From NCBI GenBank assembly GCA_902783175.1, contig CACZQA010000046.1, positions 1 to 6,523 on the forward strand: a DNA stretch of 6,523 nt, written 5' to 3'. This document shows positions 1 to 6,140 of this stretch, one piece after another; the first letter of the stretch is position 1, and every line of letters begins with the position of its first letter. Made by a program: the position numbers and the translations under genes. The notes beneath the pieces were generated by a model. It worked only from the letters and a program-made list of their open reading frames with translations, was not told where the DNA came from and searched no databases. The stretch is from an uncultured Coriobacteriaceae bacterium. Lineage in GTDB: Bacteria > Actinomycetota > Coriobacteriia > Coriobacteriales > QAMH01.

Positions 1-1
1 C

Positions 2-406
2 TACGACATCCCCGCCATCAAGGAGATGCTCGACGCCGACAAGTACGCGGTGGTGGCCGACGACATCGCCAAGGAGTCCCGCGCCTTCTCGCTCGAGGTC
101 CCCGAGGAGGGCGACCCCATCGAGGCCCTGGCAAGCGGCTACTGTGCGCTCAACAACGATTCCATCCTCTTCGATCCGGAGAAATCGCACATCTCTCATG
201 TCGTCGACATCGCGAAGGGAAGCGGCGCACAGGGCGTCGTGCTGCTGCTCGCCAAGTTTTGCGACCCCGAGGAGTTCGATGCCCCGCTGCTGGCAAAGGC
301 CTGCCGCGAAGCCGGGCTTCCTCTCGTCCAGATCGAGGTTGACCAGTCCGCAGAGAGCTACGAGCAGGCACGTACCCAGCTCGAGACCTTCAAAGAGCTC
401 CTGTAG
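2..406 (+). CDS. 2-hydroxyacyl-CoA dehydratase D-component family protein, C-terminal part (5' end outside window)
   Basis: The open frame enters from the left edge and ends at TAG 404-406, leaving 134 visible residues. The segment carries the family's C-terminal hallmark: KFCDPEEFD at visible residues 85-93, then a short helix, LPLVQIEVDQ, and a final QARTQLETF helix. The Cys in KFCDP is, from family knowledge, a probable iron-sulfur cluster ligand. Members (HgdB, FldC, YjiM and the double-cubane proteins) carry [4Fe-4S] or [8Fe-9S] clusters and receive one electron from an ATP-hydrolysing activase. An activase gene follows 108 nt downstream on the same strand, which supports this assignment and suggests an operon. 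The substrate cannot be told from the C-terminus: it may be a true acyl-CoA dehydratase subunit or a stand-alone double-cubane reductase. No terminator is visible before the activase gene. The ATG at 26 is internal, because the frame is open upstream of it and the family is much longer. Confidence 0.88.
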   Translation, partial: YDIPAIKEMLDADKYAVVADDIAKESRAFSLEVPEEGDPIEALASGYCALNNDSILFDPEKSHISHVVDIAKGSGAQGVVLLLAKFCDPEEFDAPLLAKACREAGLPLVQIEVDQSAESYEQARTQLETFKELL

Positions 407-514
407 AATAGGCGGAGAGAAAAGCGTCCTGGCGCGCCGGCTGGTGTTGGGCGGGATAAATGCCGCGTTCCGACACAGCGAGGCGCGCCTGCGTGCGATA
501 AGGAGAATCAAGGC
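407..514 (+). other. Spacer between dehydratase and activase genes
   Basis: This 108-nt gap holds no ORF and no terminator hairpin. Two copies of the 8-bp palindrome GGCGCGCC lie at 431-438 and 482-489. The end of the gap carries the activase ribosome-binding site AAGGAGA at 500-506, eight bases before the ATG at 515. I see no convincing promoter, so co-transcription with the upstream gene is the simplest reading. Confidence 0.4.
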
Positions 515-1294
515 ATGGCAGAGACGTTTTACCTGGGAATAGATATCGGTTCCACGGCTTCCAAGTGCGTCATCGTCGACGCGTCAGGCGAGGTCCGCGG
601 CACGGGGATGTATCCCTCCGGTGCGGGCACCAAGGGGCCGAGGGCGGCGATGGACGAGGCGTTGTCGAAGGCGGGCATCGCGTTCGAGGACATCGCGCGT
701 TCTGTTGCAACCGGGTACGGACGCAAGCTCATGGACTGGGCAGATTCTCAGGTCTCCGAGCTCTCCTGCCATGCAAAGGGCGCCTCGCATCTGTTCGAAG
801 GCGTTCGGACGATTATCGACATCGGCGGGCAGGATGCGAAAGTACTGCGTCTGGCACCTGACGGCACGCTCGAGAACTTCGTGATGAACGACAAGTGCGC
901 TGCCGGCACGGGCAGGTTCCTCGACGTGATGGCAGACGTGTTCGGTATCGATGTCTCGGAGCTCTCCGACTACGATCGCCAGTCGGACGCCGTCACGTCC
1001 GTGTCCTCGACGTGCACGGTGTTCGCCGAATCCGAAGTCATCTCAAAGCTCGCGAGCGGCGAGCCCATCGCGAACATCGTTGCCGGCGTGCATGAATCCG
1101 TCGTCGACCGGAGCTGTGGGCTGGCAAAGCGCATCGGCGTGGTGCCGTCCGTCGCCATGACCGGCGGTGTTGCGCTCAACGACGCGCTGCGCGAACGGCT
1201 GGCGGCAAAGCTCGGCTATCCCATCGAGACGTCCGAATTCGCTCAGTTCAACGGCGCGTACGGCGCGGCACTCTACGCGCTCGAAGGCCGCTAG
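515..1294 (+). CDS. Acyl-CoA dehydratase activase (HgdC/YjiL family, BadF/BadG/BcrA/BcrD ATPase)
   Basis: A 259-residue protein, the normal length for a homodimeric archerase-type activase. It hydrolyses ATP to push an electron from its [4Fe-4S] cluster into the partner dehydratase or double-cubane protein in the cytoplasm. The ASKHA phosphate-binding motif GIDIGSTASK is at residues 8-17. The second conserved block, TGYGRKL, is at 66-72, and IIDIGGQDAK is at 100-109. The cluster cysteines are C128 in NDKCAAGTGRF and C167 in SSTCTVFAESE, matching the two bridging Cys of HgdC. MTGGVALN at 215-222 is the adenosine-binding region, and the C-terminal FNGAYGAALYA is typical. The ATG at 515 is supported by AAGGAGA eight bases upstream and by alignment of the N-terminal motif. 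The gene follows the D-component partner. All key residues are present, so it looks functional. Confidence 0.95.
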   Translation: MAETFYLGIDIGSTASKCVIVDASGEVRGTGMYPSGAGTKGPRAAMDEALSKAGIAFEDIARSVATGYGRKLMDWADSQVSELSCHAKGASHLFEGVRTIIDIGGQDAKVLRLAPDGTLENFVMNDKCAAGTGRFLDVMADVFGIDVSELSDYDRQSDAVTSVSSTCTVFAESEVISKLASGEPIANIVAGVHESVVDRSCGLAKRIGVVPSVAMTGGVALNDALRERLAAKLGYPIETSEFAQFNGAYGAALYALEGR

Positions 1295-1333
1295 AAAACT
1301 GCAAATTGGGGACAGTCCCCAATTTGCAGTTTT
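1295..1333. terminator. Perfect 39-nt palindrome, likely bidirectional terminator or REP-like element
   Basis: The bases from AAAACTGCAAATTGGGGAC (1295-1313) are perfectly complementary to 1315-1333 around a single central A at 1314. This gives a stem of up to 19 pairs, slightly fewer once a real loop forms. It starts immediately after the activase stop codon (1292-1294) and lies 15 bases from the stop of the convergent ABC gene. An A-run opens it and a T-run closes it on each strand, so it has the form of a two-way intrinsic terminator, though the T-runs are only four bases. The GGGGACAGTCCCC core resembles dispersed palindromes I recall from many bacterial genomes, so a mobile REP-type origin is possible. 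Confidence 0.8.
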
Positions 1334-1348
1334 GTATGGAGAGGCCCC

Positions 1349-3139
1349 TTAATCTTCCAGATACGCACCGGTCTGGCGGCTCCACAGCTGCGCGTACTCG
1401 CCACCCTGCGCGATGAGCTCGGCGTGCGGTCCGTCTTCGACGATCTTTCCCCGGTCGAGCACGACGATGCGGTCGAGGCTCGCAACGGTGGAAAGCCGGT
1501 GCGCGACCACGATGGACGTGCGCCCCTGCATGAGCTTCTCGAGTGCGTCTTGCACGAGTTTCTCGCTCTCGGAATCAAGTGCGCTCGTCGCCTCGTCCAG
1601 CACGAGAATCGGCGCGTCGGCGAGCATGGCGCGCGCGATGGCGACGCGCTGACGCTGCCCGCCCGACAACTTGATGCCGCGCTCGCCGGTCACGGTGTCA
1701 AAGCCCTGCGGCAACCGTTCGATGAACTCGAGCGCGTTTGCCTGGCGCGCCGCCTCGCGTATCTCGTCCATCGAGGCATCCGGGCGGGCGTAGGCGATGT
1801 TCTCCGCGATGGTGCGGTGGAAGAGCAGCGCCTCCTGCGGGACGTAGGCGACCTGCCGGCGCAGGCTCTGCTGCGTGCCCTTCGCGACGTTTTGCCCGTC
1901 GATCAAGATCTCGCCTTCCTGGATGTCGGACAGGCGCAGCAAAAGTTTGGTGAGCGTCGTCTTGCCCGCACCCGACCTGCCCACGAGGCCGACACGCTGA
2001 CCTGCGGGAATATGCAGGTTGAAGTTGTCGAACACCTTCGTTTTGGCATTGCCGTCGGTGTACCAGAAGTTCAGGTCTTTGAAGTCGATGTCGCCGGCGG
2101 TCACCTTGAGCGGCTTGGCGTTGGGCTCGTCTGCCACCAGGCGCGGCTCGTCGAGCACGCTGGTCATGCCCGAGGCGTCGCCAAACGCGACGTTAAAGCG
2201 CTGCAGGCCACGGCTGATGAAGTTGAACTGGTTCGTGATGGTGTAGGTGTACGTGAACATGATGACGAGCGTGCCCGGCGTGATGCCGAACCATGCGTTG
2301 CCGCCTGCAATAAATACGGCCACCACCGACATGATGGCAAGCGCGATGCATGCGGTGATGATTCCGCGTGCAAGCGAGGCCATCATGCGCTTGGTGTCGC
2401 GCGCTACGACCTCGCGGTTCGCGCGGTCGAACAGCTCGCGCTCGTAATCCTCGCGCCCGTAGGTCTTGACGGCGAGGATGTTGGTGACGGCATCCGACAG
2501 TGCGCCCGAGAGCGTGTTCTGCGCATCGGCCGCATCCTCGTTGAGCGAGAGGATCCGCTTGTACATCACATACGAGACGATGGCGTAGACGACCAGCAGC
2601 GCCATGAGGATGACCACGTACGCGGGCACGCGGGGGATCAAGATGACGCAGGTGGCGATGATGGAGCAGATGATGGGGAGGAAGGGGAACGTGATGTTCT
2701 CGAGCATCTGCGAGTAGGCGTTCATGAACTTGGTGGTCTGGCTCACGAGCGTGCCGCCAAAGCGGTTGGAGTGGAAGGTCATGGACTGGTTCGAGAGCGC
2801 GTCGAACGCCTCGGTCGCGAGGTCGTAGCTCGCAGCGATCTCGAGCTTGAACGACGTGTAGTCCTGCACCTTGCTGCATGCCTGGCCGATGAGGTTGATG
2901 GCGATGAGCGCGATGATGTAGGGCCCGAACACCTCGAAGACCTGGTCGGGTGCGACGGGCTCGGCGCTCACGCGGTCGACGATCATGCTCATGAGCAGCG
3001 GGTTGCCGTAGCTGAGCAGCACGATGAAGCCGATGGACGAGAGCATGAGGCCTATGAACAGCCCCAGGTGTTTGGATGTGGCCGCCCAGTAGTAGTGGAG
3101 CGTGCGCCGTGCCGTCGATTTCTTGTTCTGCTGTGCCAT
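1349..3139 (-). CDS. ABC half-exporter, fused permease and ATP-binding protein (MsbA/LmrA-like type I exporter)
   Basis: A 596-residue half-transporter with an N-terminal membrane domain and a C-terminal ATPase. It would act as a dimer in the cytoplasmic membrane. Hydrophobic segments lie near residues 26-45, 72-86, 151-169, 173-193, 259-280 and 289-305, giving the usual six helices. The ATPase has Walker A GRSGAGKTT at 387-395 (K393), Q-loop Q435 in YVPQE, signature LSGGQ at 491-495, Walker B ILVLDE at 511-516 with catalytic E516, D-loop SALD at 519-522, and switch H547. All are intact, so both ATP sites of a homodimer would be competent. The start at 3139 is chosen because GAGAGG lies five bases upstream; the ATG 19 codons earlier would add an unlikely tail. 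No partner half-transporter is in the window, so homodimer or distant partner is open. The substrate cannot be inferred. It ends convergently with the activase gene across the palindrome. Confidence 0.94.
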   Translation of the reverse strand: MAQQNKKSTARRTLHYYWAATSKHLGLFIGLMLSSIGFIVLLSYGNPLLMSMIVDRVSAEPVAPDQVFEVFGPYIIALIAINLIGQACSKVQDYTSFKLEIAASYDLATEAFDALSNQSMTFHSNRFGGTLVSQTTKFMNAYSQMLENITFPFLPIICSIIATCVILIPRVPAYVVILMALLVVYAIVSYVMYKRILSLNEDAADAQNTLSGALSDAVTNILAVKTYGREDYERELFDRANREVVARDTKRMMASLARGIITACIALAIMSVVAVFIAGGNAWFGITPGTLVIMFTYTYTITNQFNFISRGLQRFNVAFGDASGMTSVLDEPRLVADEPNAKPLKVTAGDIDFKDLNFWYTDGNAKTKVFDNFNLHIPAGQRVGLVGRSGAGKTTLTKLLLRLSDIQEGEILIDGQNVAKGTQQSLRRQVAYVPQEALLFHRTIAENIAYARPDASMDEIREAARQANALEFIERLPQGFDTVTGERGIKLSGGQRQRVAIARAMLADAPILVLDEATSALDSESEKLVQDALEKLMQGRTSIVVAHRLSTVASLDRIVVLDRGKIVEDGPHAELIAQGGEYAQLWSRQTGAYLED

Positions 3140-3203
3140 GGTGTCCTCTCTGAAGCGTATCTCCGAGACGATACTGGTACGCGGCGCCTGCGCCAAGAGG
3201 ACG
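3140..3203 (-). promoter_or_regulatory. Leader of the ABC exporter gene
   Basis: This 64-nt gap on the minus strand holds the exporter ribosome-binding site (GAGAGG, five bases before the ATG at 3139). Two direct copies of ACGTCAT (3201-3207 and 3212-3218 on the + strand), 11 nt apart, straddle its upstream edge and the end of the activase remnant. Spacing of about one helical turn would suit a dimeric regulator, but no regulator is visible. I found no clear -35/-10 pair and no strong terminator, so read-through from the upstream cluster is possible. Confidence 0.3.
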
Positions 3204-3428
3204 TCATCGACACGTCATGAAAGCGTGAACGGCCTCGCTGCGCTTGGGGGCCGCCCTCATGCTCTCTCGCATGCTCGTGCGGTTTGCCATGACTTCGAGA
3301 AACTTGCCCGTGACAGCCGAGTTGAAGCCGGTCGGGCGTAACAGCGTGTCGACAACCTCGTCGCCGTCCATGATGGCGACCTTCGTCATGGTCGATCCGA
3401 TGTCGATGCCTATGTGGGAGCGAGACAT
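3204..3428 (-). pseudogene. Internally deleted, truncated acyl-CoA dehydratase activase (74 codons)
   Basis: The N-terminus IGIDIGSTMTKVAI (residues 6-19) is an intact ASKHA phosphate-binding motif like that of a YjiL-type activase. At about residue 36 the protein jumps from TGFN to SAVTGKFLEVMANR. That second block matches the region just after the first cluster cysteine of activases (pattern C-S-A-G-T-G-K-F-L-E-V-M-A-N-R, about residues 128-142 of a full protein). About 90 codons are therefore missing in frame, including the ATP-binding IDIGGQD block and the first cluster Cys. After MANR the last 24 residues resemble no activase, and the second cluster Cys and the adenosine site are absent. 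The ATG at 3428 has a good GGAGG ten bases upstream and sits 17 nt after the DUF3343 gene, so it is probably still translated. Most likely it is a decayed gene; a small regulatory or decoy protein cannot be excluded. Confidence 0.8.
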
Positions 3429-3445
3429 GTCTTTCACGCCCTCCG

Positions 3446-3688
3446 TCAGTACATGTCGAGGACGAACACGCCCTCGTGGTCGAGTCCGTAGGCTTCGAGG
3501 GCGCCTTCGATTTCCGCGCGCTTCTCTACGTCGGCGGCCCATGCAAAGCCGCATCCCGCGTCGAGCTCGCTCGGGACGGGGATGATGCGCCCTGCGAACC
3601 CGTGCTCCTTCGCGCTGTCCTCCACAGCGAGCGCATCGGAAAGCGACGAGAACGTGACGATCACCTTGGGGGTCTTCGTGCGCTGCAT
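3446..3688 (-). CDS. DUF3343 / putative Se/S carrier-like protein (short form)
   Basis: An 80-residue protein, the usual size for the DUF3343 (Se/S carrier-like) family. It opens with a beta strand, VIVTFSSLSDALAVEDSAKEHG (about 9-30), followed by RIIPVPSELDAGCGFAW. The single conserved cysteine is C46 in the AGCG turn, the expected acceptor of a persulfide or perselenide. It is cytoplasmic, with no signal or membrane segment. The start ATG lies three bases after the stop of the cysteine desulfurase gene, with GAGGG in the end of that gene as ribosome-binding site, so the two are translationally linked. The layout suggests the carrier accepts sulfur or selenium from that enzyme. The family assignment is by motif recognition, and the carrier function of the family is itself a prediction rather than proven. 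Confidence 0.83.
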   Translation of the reverse strand: MQRTKTPKVIVTFSSLSDALAVEDSAKEHGFAGRIIPVPSELDAGCGFAWAADVEKRAEIEGALEAYGLDHEGVFVLDMY

Positions 3689-3691
3689 CTG

Positions 3692-4831
3692 CTATGCCCT
3701 CGCAATCTCGCGCAGGGCGCGGATGCCGGCGTCGACCTCTTCGGGCGTGTTGAAGCTCGAGAAGCTGAAGCGCACCGCACCCTGGGTGTCGGTGCCGAGT
3801 GCCCTGTGCATGAGCGGGGCGCAGTGGGCGCCTGCCCGCACGCAGATGCCGTAGTCATGGCCGAGTGCGTCGGCTACGGTGCCCGAGTCGAGCTCGCCCA
3901 CGTTGAGCGCGACGATGCCCGTGCGGCCGATGTCGGCGTGCCCGCCGTACACCTTGATCCCCTCGATGCCAAGGGCTCCTTCCTCGAACCGCTCGGTCAG
4001 CTCGTGGACCTGCGCGGCAAGTGAGTCGATGCCCTTGTCCTGGAGGTAGCTCACGCCTGCCAGCAGCCCCGCTATGCCATGGGCGTTGAGCGTGCCCGCC
4101 TCCAGATGCTCGGGGTAGAAGTCGGGCTGGCGCCGGTCATAGCTGTGCGTGCCCGTGCCGCCTTCCTTGAAGGAGGGGATATCCACGCCCTCGGCGAGCG
4201 CGAGACCGCCGGTTCCCTGCGGGCCGTAGAGGCTCTTGTGGCCGGTGAAGGCGACGATGTCGAGACCGTCGCGCGCCATGTCGAGGGGGACGGCGCCTGC
4301 GGTCTGGGCGGTGTCGATGCAGATGAGCGCCCCATGCTCGTGGGCGATGCGCGCCATCCGGGCGACGTCGTACACATCGCCGGTGAGGTTGGACGCGTGC
4401 GTCACGACCACGAGCCTAGTAGTCGGCTTGAAGAGCCGTTCGTATTCGTCGTAGTCGATGCTCGCATCGCGGGAGACCGACAGGATGGACACGTCGACCT
4501 GCTCCTCGTCTGCCTTGCGAAAGAGCGGGCGCAGCACCGAGTTGTGCGAGGCGGCTGTCGTGATGGCATGGTCGCCCCGGTGCAGTAGCCCGCTGATGAC
4601 CACGTTCAGGGCCTCGGTCACGTTCGCGGCAAAGACGACCCGCTTCGCATCCGGGGCGTTGAAGAGCGTGGCGAGCGCCCTGCGGCATCTGAACACGGTG
4701 AGCCCGGCGTCGAGCGACGCCTCGTGCACGCCGCGCCCCACGCCGCCAAAGTCGTTGATGGCCGCGGCAACTGCCTCGGCCACCTGCGGCGGCTTCATGC
4801 GCGTCGTCGCTGCGTTATCGAAATAGATCAT
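3692..4831 (-). CDS. Cysteine desulfurase / class V aminotransferase family protein (EF2568-like)
   Basis: A 379-residue PLP enzyme of fold type I. It starts with MIYFDNAATT, the canonical N-terminus of cysteine desulfurases. The PLP-stacking His is H96 (SHNSVL), D173 and Q176 (CIDTAQ) bind the cofactor, and K199 in TGHKSLYGPQGTG forms the Schiff base. The catalytic persulfide Cys is C337 in RAGAHCAP, in the short-loop position of the SufS/CsdB class. It should convert cysteine to alanine with a Cys-bound persulfide, and many relatives also act on selenocysteine. I recall relatives grouped as the EF2568 family, found with selenium-dependent molybdenum hydroxylase genes. The start at 4831 matches the family and has AAAGG seven bases upstream; an ATG ten codons earlier (4861) is less likely. 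No SufE or SufU gene is present. The flanking DUF3343 genes are the probable acceptors. Confidence 0.93.
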   Translation of the reverse strand: MIYFDNAATTRMKPPQVAEAVAAAINDFGGVGRGVHEASLDAGLTVFRCRRALATLFNAPDAKRVVFAANVTEALNVVISGLLHRGDHAITTAASHNSVLRPLFRKADEEQVDVSILSVSRDASIDYDEYERLFKPTTRLVVVTHASNLTGDVYDVARMARIAHEHGALICIDTAQTAGAVPLDMARDGLDIVAFTGHKSLYGPQGTGGLALAEGVDIPSFKEGGTGTHSYDRRQPDFYPEHLEAGTLNAHGIAGLLAGVSYLQDKGIDSLAAQVHELTERFEEGALGIEGIKVYGGHADIGRTGIVALNVGELDSGTVADALGHDYGICVRAGAHCAPLMHRALGTDTQGAVRFSFSSFNTPEEVDAGIRALREIARA

Positions 4832-4870
4832 GGGTTGGCCTTTCACCTGTCGTCTGCTCATATGCGCACC

Positions 4871-5293
4871 CTAGCAGTACTTGTCCCGTCTGGGGTCGAT
4901 CTGGCAGGGGAGCGGCACGATATCTTCCATGTCGATGCGCTCCCTCCGGGCCAGCTCCTCCAGGTGGGCGACGTCCCCGCATTCGACGAGCAGCCCGACC
5001 CCGCACGACGCCTGTATGGCCCGCGGGGTCGTGGAGATGCGCGTGGAGTACCCGTGCGCACGTGCGCACTCGTGCAGCGCGAACGCGTCGGCGTGGCTGC
5101 CGAAGGTCAGGCAGCAGTCGATCTTCTCGCCGGGGTGGGCGGGCACATGGCAGAAAGGGCAGTCGAAGATGGGATGGCCTTCGCGAACCGGCAGAAAAAA
5201 CGCGTGCCCAAGCAGAAAAAGGAGACGCGCGAGCTGGAAGCAGCCGAGGGTGAGATTGCCCGACATGTTGTTCGTCGGGAGCGATTCTAGCAT
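4871..5293 (-). CDS. Cys-rich DUF3343 / putative Se/S carrier-like protein with N-terminal CPFC extension (start uncertain)
   Basis: Residues 61-140 of the longest ATG form match the DUF3343 fold: a CLTFGSHADAFALHECARAHG start, then RISTTPRAIQASCGVGLLVE with the conserved Cys-Gly at C97. It holds ten cysteines in 140 residues, including CPFC at 45-48, CC at 60-61, and the very last residue. The region before about residue 45 is hydrophobic (LARLLFLLGHAFFLPV) and may not be translated. Neither ATG (5293 or 5266) has a ribosome-binding site. A GTG at 5146 would give a 91-residue protein near family length, but it too lacks a Shine-Dalgarno sequence and would drop CPFC. The CPFC-x3-H segment reads like a small metal-binding knuckle, arguing that part of the extension is real. 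The gene ends 39 nt before the desulfurase start, so it is probably the first gene of the cluster. Confidence 0.62.
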   Translation of the reverse strand: MLESLPTNNMSGNLTLGCFQLARLLFLLGHAFFLPVREGHPIFDCPFCHVPAHPGEKIDCCLTFGSHADAFALHECARAHGYSTRISTTPRAIQASCGVGLLVECGDVAHLEELARRERIDMEDIVPLPCQIDPRRDKYC

Positions 5294-5490
5294 GTGGGGC
5301 AGCCTGGGGTGCTCCGTTGCGCGTAGATGCGTAGCCGCGCGCGATGAGCGTGCTCCTGGTGCATGGCGAGCGGCGATGAGGCGGGCGGATCGGGGGGTGC
5401 GGCCTGCCGATGGAGCCTGTGCAAAGCGGCTGGGACCGTCGCGTTTACTTCAGGGTCTGCTTATCTCATTATTTTGGACTCCGAATTATA
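5294..5490. other. Non-coding region between divergent cysteine-desulfurase cluster and MOSC gene
   Basis: No gene is supported here. The minus frame of the Cys-rich DUF3343 gene stays open back to about 5452 but contains no plausible start and no conserved motif. A perfect minus-strand TATAAT sits at 5485-5490 (ATTATA on the + strand) with no good -35 partner. If used, it would give the minus-strand cluster a leader of about 180 nt. I saw no recognisable riboswitch. Confidence 0.4.
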
Positions 5491-5518
5491 TTGACTGGAC
5501 TATAAAATCATTCATAAT
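5491..5518 (+). promoter_or_regulatory. Sigma70-type promoter for the MOSC gene
   Basis: TTGACT at 5491-5496 and CATAAT at 5513-5518 are separated by 16 bases, each matching five of six consensus positions. They lie in an AT-rich patch (17 G/C in the 60 bases 5461-5520) that stands out sharply from the surrounding GC-rich DNA. Transcription would start near 5525, giving a leader of about 70 nt before the ATG at 5595. Confidence 0.65.
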
Positions 5519-5577
5519 GGCTTGCGAGAGAAGGAATGCCTCGGCAGGTAACTGAGAGGCCTTGAGCGATTTTCAGC

Positions 5578-5584
5578 AAAGGAG
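5578..5584 (+). promoter_or_regulatory. Ribosome-binding site that fixes the MOSC start
   Basis: AAAGGAG lies ten bases before the ATG at 5595. It would fall inside the coding region if the upstream TTG at 5562 were used, so it decides in favour of the ATG. Confidence 0.75.
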
Positions 5585-5594
5585 CTGGGGCTTT

Positions 5595-6122
5595 ATGGCA
5601 GATAAGCAGCCGCGCGTTACGTCCGTCAACATTTCTCCCAAAAAGGGCACGCAGAAGATGCCCGTCGACCATCCTGAAGAGGTCATCGAGCAGTACGGCT
5701 TCAAGAATGATGCGCATGCAGGACATTGGCACCGCCAGGTCTCGTTCTTGGCATCCGAATCCATCGACAAGGCAGAGGAGATGGGCCTCGACGTGGAGGA
5801 GGGCTCGTTCGGCGAGAACTTCACCACGGAAAACCTCGACCTGAACGCCCTGCCCATCGGCACCAAGCTCAAGATCGGCGACGACATCCTGGTCGAGATC
5901 AGCCAGCTGGGCAAGGTGTGCCACACGCGTTGCGCCATCTACTACGCGGCGGGCGATTGCATCTTCCCGCGCGAGGGAATCTTTGGCGTCGTCCTGCACG
6001 GCGGCATGGCCAAGGAAAACGACCCCATCGAGATTATCGAGATGGGCGATGGCACCTGCGAGTTCACTCCGCAAGAGGCGCTCGACGAGGTCGAGGCCGC
6101 TCGCGCTGCAGGTACGCTGTAG
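5595..6122 (+). CDS. MOSC domain-containing protein (molybdenum cofactor/pathway associated)
   Basis: A 175-residue single-domain MOSC protein. It begins with VTSVNISPKKGTQK, as in short MOSC proteins, and continues with GFKNDAHAGHWHRQVSFLA (about 35-53), the conserved EGSFGENFTTENLDL (69-83) and LPIGTKLKIG (86-95). The core motif is QLGKVCHTRC ... GDCIFPREGIFGVVL, with C109, C113 and C122 as the conserved cysteines. MOSC domains occur in molybdenum-cofactor sulfurases and in YiiM-like proteins and are thought to handle sulfur for, or bind, molybdopterin. The short form is often found near or fused to MogA/MoaB-type molybdopterin genes, though none is in this window. It is cytoplasmic, with no signal peptide. 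It has its own promoter in the AT-rich patch and is divergent from the cysteine desulfurase cluster, a possible source of sulfur. Function beyond the domain is inference. Confidence 0.9.
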   Translation: MADKQPRVTSVNISPKKGTQKMPVDHPEEVIEQYGFKNDAHAGHWHRQVSFLASESIDKAEEMGLDVEEGSFGENFTTENLDLNALPIGTKLKIGDDILVEISQLGKVCHTRCAIYYAAGDCIFPREGIFGVVLHGGMAKENDPIEIIEMGDGTCEFTPQEALDEVEAARAAGTL

Positions 6123-6140
6123 CCTCCGGGCACATATCTC

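Noticed and set aside
431..489. Two GGCGCGCC palindromes as an operator
   Set aside because: Eight-base GC palindromes are expected by chance in such GC-rich DNA, and their spacing and position suggest nothing specific.
3182..3193. GGCGCCTGCGCC hairpin as a terminator before the exporter
   Set aside because: Only a 4-bp stem with a 4-base loop and no T-run on either strand.
3140..3196. Exporter start 19 codons further upstream (ATG at 3196)
   Set aside because: The added residues resemble no exporter N-terminus, and the ATG at 3139 has a GAGAGG ribosome-binding site at good spacing.
1424..3220. 598-codon open frame on the + strand opposite the ABC exporter
   Set aside because: It is a shadow of high-GC codon bias: low complexity, rich in Arg, His, Asp and Val, with no recognisable motif, while the minus strand has every ABC motif.
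4832..4861. Cysteine desulfurase start at 4861
   Set aside because: The family begins at MIYFDNAATT and AAAGG sits properly before the ATG at 4831; the extra ten residues are basic and unlike relatives.
5562..5594. TTG start adding eleven residues to the MOSC protein
   Set aside because: The strong AAAGGAG at 5578-5584 lies inside that extension and serves the ATG at 5595.
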